Assembly: GCF_001667885.1 (NCBI RefSeq)
Contig: NZ_LZJW01000141.1
Span: 1-64,000 of the forward strand
From: Mycobacterium scrofulaceum
Lineage (GTDB): Bacteria; Actinomycetota; Actinomycetes; Mycobacteriales; Mycobacteriaceae
DNA length: 64,000 nucleotides
Reading direction: 5' to 3'
The notes beneath the pieces were generated by a model. The model had not been told where the DNA came from and did not search any database. It saw only the letters and a list, made by a program, of their open reading frames with translations. Both the position numbers and the translations under genes were made by a program. Shown piece after piece: positions 24,791 through 32,999 of the stretch (positions are counted from its first letter, which is position 1; each line of letters begins with the position of its first letter).

Positions 24791-26452
24791 GTGAAGTCGA
24801 GGAAGAGCGCGCTGGCCGCTGTCGTGTGCGCGGCGATGGTGCTGAGCGGATGCGGCGGCAAAAGCGATCCCGGGCCACTTTCCGCCATGGTCAGTCCGGC
24901 CATTCCGCCCGCCGCTCAGGAGATCCCCAACCCGTTGCGCGGCCAATACGAAGAGGGCATGAATCCGCTTTTCCCGCAAGGGAATTCCGCGCAGCGGTAC
25001 GCGGCGTGGCCCGCGTCGTACGACGCGAGTTTGCGGGTCTCGTGGCGGCAGCTGCAGCCCGTCGACCCGCACACGCTTCCCCCCGACGCCCCCGACGACC
25101 GCAAGTTCGACTTCAGCGCGATCGACGACGCGCTGACGAAACTCGGCAGCCGCAACATGCGGCTGATCCTGGGCGTGTACGCGTACAAATCCTGTTGCAA
25201 CGATTCCTATCCGGGCAACACCAACATCGCGATTCCGGACTGGATCCGTTCGGCGGCAACCAGCTATCCCGCGCCGCCGAACGGTTCCGCACCCGGAGTC
25301 ACGCAGGTGGTGCCGAATTGGAACGACGGCGACTACCTCAACAATTTCGGCCAGCTGCTCGCCGCGCTCGGCCGGCGCTACGACGGCGACGAGCGGCTCA
25401 GCGTCTTCGAGTTCTCCGGGTACGGCGATTTCGGTGAGAACAGCATCGCGTACTTGCGGGACGCGCTCGGCGCGCCGGGGCCCACGCCGGACGACAGCCA
25501 GCCGAAGTTGGGTTATTACAGTCAGTTTCGCGATCAGACCATCACCAAGGCGTCCATCGCGCAGCTGGTGGACGCGAACGTGCGCGCGTTCCCGCATACC
25601 CAATTGGTGACCACCGCCGAGAATCCGGAAATCGTCCGCGAGTTGTTCGCCGACGACGTGACGAAGAAGCTGTCCGCTCCGGTCGGCGTCCGCGCGGATT
25701 GCCTCGGCGTGCAGTCGCCCCTGCCGGAATGGGCCGAGTCCAGCGACTCGCACTATGTGCGGTTCAACGACGCGGCCGTCAACGCGATCAAGCAGCGGCT
25801 CACCTCGGCGCTGGTGATCAGCCAGTGGTGCCGGCTGCCGCAGGGCGCCGACCCGCGGTCCTACTACGAGAAGGCCCTGCACGACGTCGTCAGGTATCAC
25901 GTCTCGATGACGTCGAGCGCGAATTTCCCGGACCGGGATGCGACGTCGGCGATGGATCCCAAGCTGTATCTGCTGTGGGCCAAGGCGAACACCGCCGCCG
26001 GTTACCGATATTCGGTGGAGGCCAAGCCGGGATCGCAGTCCATTGCCGGTAAGGCCGCTTCCATCTCGGTTGTCTGGACCAACTACGGTTCCGCGGCGGC
26101 CACCGAACAGTGGACGCCGGGATACAAGCTGGTCGATTTCTCCGGAGCTGTGGTCCGCACCATCGCCGGGACGGTCAATCTCAAGTCGCTGGTCCACGAC
26201 GACTCCAGCCCGTCACGCGAGGAGGCCGTCCCGGAGTCGACGACGGAGTCGGTGCGCGTCGACGTCACAGGCCTGGCGCCCGGACACTACACATTGCGGG
26301 CGTCCGTGGAATGGCAGCAGCACAAGCCGGGCGCTTCGCACGTGGTGAACTACGCGCCGATGGCGCTGGCCCGCGACGGCCGCGACGGTTCCGGCCTGTA
26401 TCCGATCGCGACACTGGACATCGCCAGCGACGCGGCGGCCAACGGCCAATGA
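24791..26452 (+). CDS. DUF4832-type glycosidase-like lipoprotein (paralogue A)
   Basis: The 553-residue protein has a signal peptide with the lipobox VLSGCGG (Cys near residue 20). The next 350 residues look like a TIM-barrel glycoside hydrolase relative: WRQLQPVDP, FDFSAIDDALTKLGSRNMRLILGV, AALGRRYDGDERLSVFEFSGYGDFGEN. The C-terminal 130 residues form a beta-sandwich with VVWTNYGSAAA, as in DUF4832 proteins. Substrate and catalytic residues are not established. GGGAGAAA precedes the GTG start, which supports it. A close paralogue (29655-31370) lies beyond the c-di-GMP and FkbM genes. Position beside the polysaccharide locus suggests binding, trimming or release of the polymer at the cell surface, but this is inference. 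In M. tuberculosis the interval between pabB and metG holds Rv1006, and orthology should be tested. Confidence 0.75.
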   Translation: MKSRKSALAAVVCAAMVLSGCGGKSDPGPLSAMVSPAIPPAAQEIPNPLRGQYEEGMNPLFPQGNSAQRYAAWPASYDASLRVSWRQLQPVDPHTLPPDAPDDRKFDFSAIDDALTKLGSRNMRLILGVYAYKSCCNDSYPGNTNIAIPDWIRSAATSYPAPPNGSAPGVTQVVPNWNDGDYLNNFGQLLAALGRRYDGDERLSVFEFSGYGDFGENSIAYLRDALGAPGPTPDDSQPKLGYYSQFRDQTITKASIAQLVDANVRAFPHTQLVTTAENPEIVRELFADDVTKKLSAPVGVRADCLGVQSPLPEWAESSDSHYVRFNDAAVNAIKQRLTSALVISQWCRLPQGADPRSYYEKALHDVVRYHVSMTSSANFPDRDATSAMDPKLYLLWAKANTAAGYRYSVEAKPGSQSIAGKAASISVVWTNYGSAAATEQWTPGYKLVDFSGAVVRTIAGTVNLKSLVHDDSSPSREEAVPESTTESVRVDVTGLAPGHYTLRASVEWQQHKPGASHVVNYAPMALARDGRDGSGLYPIATLDIASDAAANGQ

Positions 26453-26684
26453 CGCGCAGCGGCGCCGGGCCGCAAGTTGCTCGTTAGCCCGGCTCCGGCG
26501 GCGCCTGCGTGATACGTTCTGCTCACCAATACCCATCCTGACCTGCCCGGGTCCGGATAGCCCCGTCGAACGAACCAGAGGGCCCCGCCGATGCGCATGG
26601 GCGCGCGGTCGACGGGATTCGCCAGCACAACATCCCCCGATCGGGCAACCGTCGAAGGGATGCACGCCCGTATCGGAGGAGACC

Positions 26685-28547
26685 GTGCCGCGCAGTCTGG
26701 ACTTGGTCGTCACCTCCGTCGCCACGCAGCTGATGGAGGCGACCGCGGCCACGGCCAACCTGGTCAGCGAGAAGGTGCTCGCGCAGCTGGTCGAGCAGTT
26801 CGACGTGGACGCCAGCTTCTTGCGGCATCTCGACCCGCACACCCGAGCGTCGACGCTGGTCGCCGAGTGGCCGCCGCGAACCGACGCCTCCGACCCGGAT
26901 CCGACGGCCTTCGCCCAGCTCGACATCGCGGAGTCGGTGCTCGCGCAGTGCAAGGAGGGGCGCAAGCCGGTGGTGATCCGGCCGGCCCAATCCAAACGCT
27001 TTTTCCGCCGCCCGATGGGCGGGGGCAAAGTGGCCGCCTCACCGTCGGTGGCCGCCGCCCCGCTGGTCTCGGGCGAGACAACCACCGGCCTGCTCGGCTT
27101 CGTCAAATTCGGCGCCCGCAAGTGGGAGCAAGAGGAAATCAACACGCTCGAGGCCGTCGCCGCGCTGTTCGCGCAGCTGCAAGCCCGCATCGCCGCCGAA
27201 GACAAGCTCCGCTATCTCGCCGAGCACGACGATCTGACCGGGCTGTTCAACCGTCGCGCCCTGGTCGCGCACCTGACCGAACGGCTGATGACCGGGCGGC
27301 CCGGACCCGTCGCGGTCCTCTATCTCGACCTCGACCGGCTCAAGCCGATCAACGACTACCTCGGTCACACCGCGGGTGACTGGTTCATCAGGGTCTTCGC
27401 GCAGCGCATCAAAATCTGCGCTCCCAGCTGCACGATCGCCCGGCTGGGCGGGGACGAGTTCGTCGTCGTGCCCGACCAGCCGATGTCGGACGAGGACGCG
27501 GAGTCGTTCGCCCGCAGGCTCTCGGTCATGCTGTGCGAGCGCCTGGCCATCGGCGGCCACGTGATCAGCCGCACCGTCAGCATCGGGCTGGCGGTCGGGT
27601 TTCCGGGACGGGACAACTGCACCGACCTGCTCCGCCGCGCCGACGAAGCCGTGCTGACGGCCAAGCGCGGCGGCGGCAACCAGATCGCGGTGTCCACCGA
27701 TGACATGTCGCTCAAGCGCGCGTTCCGCAACGACATCGAGCTGCACCTGCAGGGCGACATCGGCAGCGAAGCGCTGCTGCTGCACTACCTCCCGGAGGTT
27801 GACCTGTCGACCGGCGCCATCGTCGGCGCCGAGGCGCTGGTGCGCTGGCGCCACCCAATCTGGGGGTTGCTGCTGCCGGATTCGTTCATCGGAATCGCCG
27901 AATCGACCAACCTGGCGATGGAATTGGGCCGCTGGGTGATGCGCACCGCCTGCGCCGACTTCAGTCGCTGGCAGGCGAACGGGGTCGGCCGGGGGACCGT
28001 CATGCGAATCAACGTGTCGCCGCTGCAGCTCATCACCCGGGGGTTCGTGCGCGATGTCGCCAACACCATCGACGAGTTCGGCCTCGACGCCGCCTCGGTG
28101 TGTCTGGAGATCACCGAGCGTGCCGTGGTGCACGACATCGACACCACGCGAAAGACGTTGGCGGAGCTCAAGGAAATCGGCGTCCAGCTGGCCATTGACG
28201 ACTTCGGTACCGGCTACGCGGTGTTGTCGCATCTCAAATCCCTGCCCGTCGACATGCTCAAGATCGACACCGGGTTCGTGCGGGACTTGGGTAACAACGC
28301 CGGGGATCTGGCGATCGTGCGCGCCATCATCGGGCTGGCCGAGGCGTTCGGCCTGGACGTGGTGGCCGAGGGAGTCGAAACACCCGTCGCGGCAATGACT
28401 TTGATTCAGCACGGGTGTCGTCGGGCGCAGGGTTTCCTGTTATCGCGCCCCGTTCCCGCGGATGCGATGGAGGCTCTGCTGTCCGCGCGCTGGCTGGCGT
28501 TGCCGTTTTTGACCGGCCGCAAGGCGCTGCCGACGGGCGCCGTCTAG
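26685..28547 (+). CDS. GAF-GGDEF-EAL cyclic di-GMP synthase/phosphodiesterase
   Basis: The 620-residue protein has an N-terminal GAF domain (about 20-170), a GGDEF domain (about 172-340) with intact GGDEF at 255-259 and LYLDLDRLKPIND, and an EAL domain (about 350-605) with intact EAL at 383-385, EITERA, DDFGTGYAVLSHL and AEGVET. Both catalytic sites look complete, so it may both make and cleave c-di-GMP. No RxxD product-inhibition site precedes the GGDEF motif. It is closely related to mycobacterial MSDGC-1/Rv1354c and may be a second copy or that gene relocated. GGAGGAGA precedes the GTG start. It is the obvious candidate regulator of the neighbouring polysaccharide genes. Confidence 0.93.
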   Translation: MPRSLDLVVTSVATQLMEATAATANLVSEKVLAQLVEQFDVDASFLRHLDPHTRASTLVAEWPPRTDASDPDPTAFAQLDIAESVLAQCKEGRKPVVIRPAQSKRFFRRPMGGGKVAASPSVAAAPLVSGETTTGLLGFVKFGARKWEQEEINTLEAVAALFAQLQARIAAEDKLRYLAEHDDLTGLFNRRALVAHLTERLMTGRPGPVAVLYLDLDRLKPINDYLGHTAGDWFIRVFAQRIKICAPSCTIARLGGDEFVVVPDQPMSDEDAESFARRLSVMLCERLAIGGHVISRTVSIGLAVGFPGRDNCTDLLRRADEAVLTAKRGGGNQIAVSTDDMSLKRAFRNDIELHLQGDIGSEALLLHYLPEVDLSTGAIVGAEALVRWRHPIWGLLLPDSFIGIAESTNLAMELGRWVMRTACADFSRWQANGVGRGTVMRINVSPLQLITRGFVRDVANTIDEFGLDAASVCLEITERAVVHDIDTTRKTLAELKEIGVQLAIDDFGTGYAVLSHLKSLPVDMLKIDTGFVRDLGNNAGDLAIVRAIIGLAEAFGLDVVAEGVETPVAAMTLIQHGCRRAQGFLLSRPVPADAMEALLSARWLALPFLTGRKALPTGAV

Positions 28548-28551
28548 CGTC

Positions 28552-28570
28552 GCGCCGGCGAAGCCGGTGC
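28552..28570. terminator. Hairpin between two convergent genes, possible bidirectional terminator
   Basis: GCGCCGGC-GAA-GCCGGTGC forms an 8-pair stem (one G-T pair) with a three-base loop in the 33-base gap between the stops of the GGDEF-EAL and FkbM genes. There is no T-run on either side, so factor-independent termination is doubtful. Confidence 0.35.
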
Positions 28571-28580
28571 GGCCTACCGC

Positions 28581-29375
28581 TCACCCTTCCTGCGGGATGA
28601 AGACGAAGTTGTTGACATAGACCCCGCGAGGCGCCCAGTCGTTCTCCCGGTCGCCGGCGTTGGACGGGTCCTGGTGCTCGCCCGGGTCGAAATCGTCGAT
28701 CGGCCGCCGAACGCCATCGAGGTCGAAATACCCGGAGTAGCCGAACTGGCGTAACAACTCAGTGATCTCGGCAACCGCGTTGGGGTAATGGCGTTGCTCG
28801 GCTTCCACCATGATCGCGGGCCGGTCACGCGCGAGTGTGCCTGTGGCGCCGCGCAATACGGCGAGTTCGTGGCCCTCGACGTCGATTTTGATCATGCCGA
28901 TGTCTTGCAGCTTTAAGTCGTCGAGCCGCTTGATGGGGACGTCGATGCTGCGAATCCCGCCGTTGTCGACGTCGCTCAAGACATTGGTGGTGTCGATCGT
29001 GCTGCGGCCCGGCTCGGATTCGACGACTCTCATCGTGCCGACGCCGGCAGTGTCAGACAGCGCGATCGCCTCCACCCGCACGGGAACGCCGGCGGCGCCG
29101 AACATCGCGGCCAGATCGCGAGCTTGCGCCGGCCGGGGTTCGAACGCGATCACCGACCGCGACGACGCCAGCATGGCGATCGTGAATTGCCCGACGTCGG
29201 CGCCGATGTCCAGCGAGATCCGGTTCGGGTCGCACAACGAAACCGCCAACTGGATGTCCGCCCGGCTTTCCCCAAGGCGTTGCAGGATGCGGTATTTCCG
29301 GCGCCAGAAGAAACGTGGCGCCAGTGCCCTCACCGCCGGCGAAAGCCGACGTGCGGCCGATCGAACCAAAGGCAT
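28581..29375 (-). CDS. FkbM family methyltransferase
   Basis: The 264-residue protein has the FkbM methyltransferase core: LDIGADVGQFTIAMLASS (SAM motif I, near residue 54), VIAFEPRPAQARDL, LDDLKLQDIGMIKIDVEGHELAVLRGA and a C-terminal strand ending VNNFVFIPQEG. Members O-methylate sugars in polysaccharides, glycolipids and antibiotics, so the likely role here is decoration of the local polysaccharide. It converges on the GGDEF-EAL gene and is divergent from the second DUF4832-type lipoprotein. Confidence 0.88.
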   Translation of the reverse strand: MPLVRSAARRLSPAVRALAPRFFWRRKYRILQRLGESRADIQLAVSLCDPNRISLDIGADVGQFTIAMLASSRSVIAFEPRPAQARDLAAMFGAAGVPVRVEAIALSDTAGVGTMRVVESEPGRSTIDTTNVLSDVDNGGIRSIDVPIKRLDDLKLQDIGMIKIDVEGHELAVLRGATGTLARDRPAIMVEAEQRHYPNAVAEITELLRQFGYSGYFDLDGVRRPIDDFDPGEHQDPSNAGDRENDWAPRGVYVNNFVFIPQEG

Positions 29376-29654
29376 CGTGCGGTCTCCTGAGCGATTCCCG
29401 GAGGGATCAGCCTAGTGGATCGCGCGACCGATATGAGTGGCCATGCCGGGCGGTGCCCGGAGGCAACCCGCCGGCGCCGGCCGCCACTCAACAACGGCCG
29501 GGATATGCGCCGAAGATGTGCATGATTGACCGATGATGTGGGGCAGCGTTGCATCGTTGCCGATTTCATGTGGTGCGCTTCGGGTGGAGGGCGCCAGCGA
29601 CCGGAGAGGTGTCAGTCCTTGAAGCTGATGGAGGGCCCACGTTCGGTGTGCGGA

Positions 29655-31370
29655 ATGACGACCTCGCCGACGTCCGTGTTCGCCAACGCGGCGCGGACAT
29701 TGAGGAAGACCGCGCTGTTCGTCGCCGTCTGCGCGACGCTCTTGCTGAGCGGGTGTGGTGGTCGCGGAATCCCCGAGATCGTGACCGCGATAATCAGTCC
29801 CGCGATACCGCTGGCCGTCCAGGACGTACAGAATCCGCTCCGCGGCCAATACGAAGATCTCCTGATCCCGTTGTTCCCACAAGCCAATCCCGCCCAGCAG
29901 CGGTACCCGGCCTGGCCCGCGTCGGACGACGCCAGCCTGCGGGTCACTTGGCGGCAGCTGCAGCCCGCGGACCCCAGCACGCTGCCCCCCGACGCCTCCG
30001 ACGACCAGAAATACGACTTCAGCGTGATCGATGACGCGCTGAACAAGTTGGCCGGCAGGAACATGCGGATGACCCTTCGCATCGTTGCCTACCACTCCTG
30101 TTGTGACACGGTGTTTCCGAACAACACGAACATCGCGATCCCAGAGTGGATGCGTTCGGCCGCCAACGAGTACCCCGGGCCGGAACGGGTTTGGTGGACG
30201 CCCGGGGTGACGCAGGTGGTCCCGAAGTGGAACGACCCCAGATACCTCGACGCTTTCGGGCAAATGCTCGCCGCGCTCGGGCGACGGTACGACGGCGACG
30301 AGCGGCTCAGCGTGTTCGAGTTCTCCGGCTACGGGGATTGGAGCGAGAACCACATCGCGTATTTGCGCGACAAGCTGGGCGCTCCCGGTCCTTCGGCCGA
30401 CGAAAGTATGTCGAAGCTGGGCTATTACAGCCAGTTCCGTGATCAGAGCATCACGATCGCGTCGATCCGGCAACTGGTGGCGGCGACGGTGAACGCGTTT
30501 CCGCGGACGCAGTTGATCACGACACTGCTGAATCCGGAGATCGTGCGCGAACTGCTATCGGATGAGGTCACGAAGAAATTGGCCGCACCGGTGGGGGTGC
30601 GGGCCGACTGCCTGGGCGTGATCGCGCCGTTGCCCGGGTGGGTCGAATTGGACGGCTCGCGGTATGTGCAGCAGAAGGATCCGGTCATCGCCCAACTGAA
30701 AGCCAGGCTGCTCACCGCACCGGTTATCACCGAATGGTGCCTGTTGCCGGACGGCACCTCGCCGCAGTCCTACTACCAGAAGGCCTTGCACGACGTCATC
30801 AAGTATCACGTCGCGATGACGTCGAGTTGCGACTTCGCGGACGCGGAATCGTCGACCCCGATGGACCCGTCGCTGTATCTGGTGTGGGCGCAAGCGAACG
30901 TCGCCGCCGGCTATCGGTACTCGGTCGAAGCGCGCCCGACCCCGCAACCGATACACGACGGTGTGGCGACGCTCGCCGTGACGTGGACCAACTACGGTTC
31001 GGCCGCCGCGATCGAGAAATGGGCCCCCCGCTATCAACTGGTGAATTTCTCGGGCGCCGTGGTCCGCACGCTTCCGACGACGGTCAACCTGAAAAACCTG
31101 GTCCACACCGACGCCGGCGGCAACCCCGGCAACGAACCGGTCCCGGCGTCGTCTACCGAGTCCGTCACGCTCGACCTCGCCGGGTTGGCGCCCGGAAATT
31201 ACACGTTGCGGGCATCGGTGGAATGGCAGCAGCACAAGCCGGACCCATCGCACGTGGTGAACTACCCGCCCATGCAGCTGGCGCGCAACGGACGTGACGG
31301 TTCGGGCGGCTACCCACTGGCGACGGTCAACATATCGCGCGATGTGCTGACCGCCGGCCCCCGACCGTGA
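29655..31370 (+). CDS. DUF4832-type glycosidase-like lipoprotein (paralogue B)
   Basis: This 571-residue protein aligns with paralogue A almost end to end: lipobox LLSGCGG, WRQLQPADP, FSVIDDALNKLAGRNMRMTL, the FEFSGYGDWSEN block and the same C-terminal beta-sandwich with VTWTNYGSAAA and ASVEWQQHKPDPSHVVN. I start it at the ATG 29655, which gives a basic n-region before the hydrophobic core; a TTG at 29619, behind GGAGAGG, is also possible and lies where the paralogue starts. The gene is the last before the polysaccharide operon at 31548. Function unknown; predicted extracytoplasmic sugar-active or carbohydrate-binding lipoprotein. Confidence 0.75.
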   Translation: MTTSPTSVFANAARTLRKTALFVAVCATLLLSGCGGRGIPEIVTAIISPAIPLAVQDVQNPLRGQYEDLLIPLFPQANPAQQRYPAWPASDDASLRVTWRQLQPADPSTLPPDASDDQKYDFSVIDDALNKLAGRNMRMTLRIVAYHSCCDTVFPNNTNIAIPEWMRSAANEYPGPERVWWTPGVTQVVPKWNDPRYLDAFGQMLAALGRRYDGDERLSVFEFSGYGDWSENHIAYLRDKLGAPGPSADESMSKLGYYSQFRDQSITIASIRQLVAATVNAFPRTQLITTLLNPEIVRELLSDEVTKKLAAPVGVRADCLGVIAPLPGWVELDGSRYVQQKDPVIAQLKARLLTAPVITEWCLLPDGTSPQSYYQKALHDVIKYHVAMTSSCDFADAESSTPMDPSLYLVWAQANVAAGYRYSVEARPTPQPIHDGVATLAVTWTNYGSAAAIEKWAPRYQLVNFSGAVVRTLPTTVNLKNLVHTDAGGNPGNEPVPASSTESVTLDLAGLAPGNYTLRASVEWQQHKPDPSHVVNYPPMQLARNGRDGSGGYPLATVNISRDVLTAGPRP

Positions 31371-31383
31371 AAGAGCGCCTAGA

Positions 31384-31405
31384 CCGGTCACCGCCGGGGT
31401 TTTTG
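31384..31405 (+). terminator. Weak hairpin plus T-run after paralogue B
   Basis: CCGG at 31384-31387 can pair with CCGG at 31394-31397, and GGTTTTTG follows. The stem has only four pairs, so termination would be partial. Confidence 0.3.
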
Positions 31406-31483
31406 CGTGTCGGGACGGCCTTCCAAATCGCTTTTCGGGCAAATGCCGCATGACGATGCTTCAATAATGTTCAATGTTTTTGC

Positions 31484-31506
31484 CCATCCGATAACAGACC
31501 GGATGG
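31484..31506. promoter_or_regulatory. Inverted repeat CCATCCG-N9-CGGATGG upstream of the polysaccharide operon
   Basis: Perfect 7-base arms with a 9-base spacer lie 42 bases before the first gene of the rightward operon, just after a locally AT-rich stretch. This position fits an operator or a 5' leader hairpin. The regulator is unknown. Confidence 0.45.
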
Positions 31507-31547
31507 ATGCTTTCGCGCCGTAGAGCTTTCAGAAAGGCCGTTGGTCG

Positions 31548-32999
31548 ATGGATTTCCGTACCTTTGTCCGGATTCTCGTCGCGCACTGGAAGCTGGCGGC
31601 GGCAGCGGTGCTGGCGTGTACGGTCGGCGCGGCGGCCATCACGGCGTTGCAGACCAAGCACTACCAGTCGTCCACCACGGTCCTGATCTCGTTCTCCGGC
31701 GCGACCGACCTCACCGAGCTGTACAACGGCACGCTCACGGCGCAGGAACGGCTGTCGTCCTACGCCCAGATCGCCGGCGGCCGGACGGTGGCCGACCGCG
31801 CGATCAAACAGCTTCAGCTACCGATCACCGCCGACGACCTGCTGACCCAAACCCAGGTGAAGTACACCGCGAAGTCGCAGCTGTTCACCATCACCGTCAA
31901 AGACACCGAGCCGAGACGAGCGGCGGCGCTGGCGGGAGCGATGGCCGACCAATTCGCCGCGATCATCCCCACGCTGGGCTCAGTTTCGCGTCTGGACGCC
32001 CCCAACGCGGGCCCCCGACCCGAAACCACGGACGCGCCGACGCCGCCTGGGCAGCCCCGGGAAACCCCGGGCGTGCAAGAGCAGAACGGAAAGCCGTTGC
32101 CGGTGGCGCGGGCGCGGGTGGTAGAGCCGGCCCAGGTGCCCGATCACCCGGTGACCCCGGCGCCGGTACGCAACATGGCGATGGGCCTGGTCGCCGGCCT
32201 GCTTCTCGGCATGGCCGTGGCGCTCACCCGCGAGGCGAGCGATCGCACCGTGCGGACCCGCGAAAAGCTGGAACAGCTGTCGGGCCTACCGACGCTCGGC
32301 GAGTTGCCGCGACGGCGGGGCGGCGCTCCGCGCTTCGGCACCGACGTCACGTTCGACGACGCCGTGCGGGACATGCGAACCCGGGTGCGCAGGGCGATCG
32401 GCCCCGACGGTCGCCGGATCCTGGTGGCGTCCCCGTTCGGCGGCGAGGGAACGACGACGACCGTCCTCAACCTGTCCCGCGCGTTCGCCGAAGTCGGTGA
32501 CGACGTGCTGGTGATCGAGGGCGACACCCGCCGTCCGGTGATCGCCAGTTCGCTGAAGGTCGAATCGGGAGAGGGCTTGGCCAACGCGCTGGCGAACCCC
32601 GAGATCGCGGCCGAAGCCGTGAAACCGACACCCTTCCCGAGGCTGTTCGTCCTGGCGGCACGCGCGACCCGCCGGGAGACCTTGCCCTGCTCCGCGTACC
32701 CGCCGGAAGTGCTCGACGGCTTGCTGGGCGAGTTGTCGTCACGATTCGACCGGATCGTGGTCGACGGACCGCCGGTGCTGGCGACGGCCGACGCGGTCTT
32801 GCTCTCCGGCGCCGTTCAGGCAACGGTGCTGGTGGTCCGGGCGGGACGCACGACGACCGACGAACTGAAGGACGCGCTGGCGACTCTGCGCTCGGCCAAC
32901 GCGGTGGTCGTGGGCACGGTGCTGACCGACGCGAGGCTGTCGCTACACCGCCGGGCCGCCGCCCAGGCCTACCGGACGAAGGCCAGTCCCTCGACGTGA
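31548..32999 (+). CDS. Wzz-type chain-length protein fused to a BY-kinase-like ATPase domain (degenerate)
   Basis: The 483-residue protein has a Wzz/CapA-type periplasmic domain between two transmembrane helices (about 17-36 and 208-227), the second preceded by the proline-rich stretch typical of the family. Residues 285-460 form a BY-kinase/MinD-like domain. Its Walker A reads SPFGGEGTTTT where active kinases have GEGKS/T, so the nucleotide-binding Lys is Thr302. The A' motif reads VIEGDTRRP instead of a DxD form; Walker B (RIVVDGPP) is intact. No C-terminal tyrosine cluster is present. It likely sets chain length with the polymerase encoded next, but probably not through tyrosine autophosphorylation. 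Its stop overlaps the next start by 4 bases. Confidence 0.85.
   Translation: MDFRTFVRILVAHWKLAAAAVLACTVGAAAITALQTKHYQSSTTVLISFSGATDLTELYNGTLTAQERLSSYAQIAGGRTVADRAIKQLQLPITADDLLTQTQVKYTAKSQLFTITVKDTEPRRAAALAGAMADQFAAIIPTLGSVSRLDAPNAGPRPETTDAPTPPGQPRETPGVQEQNGKPLPVARARVVEPAQVPDHPVTPAPVRNMAMGLVAGLLLGMAVALTREASDRTVRTREKLEQLSGLPTLGELPRRRGGAPRFGTDVTFDDAVRDMRTRVRRAIGPDGRRILVASPFGGEGTTTTVLNLSRAFAEVGDDVLVIEGDTRRPVIASSLKVESGEGLANALANPEIAAEAVKPTPFPRLFVLAARATRRETLPCSAYPPEVLDGLLGELSSRFDRIVVDGPPVLATADAVLLSGAVQATVLVVRAGRTTTDELKDALATLRSANAVVVGTVLTDARLSLHRRAAAQAYRTKASPST

Noticed and set aside
26453..26684. c-di-GMP riboswitch before the GGDEF-EAL gene
   Set aside because: I looked for the GEMM core in this 232-base gap and saw no matching conserved segments or paired helices.
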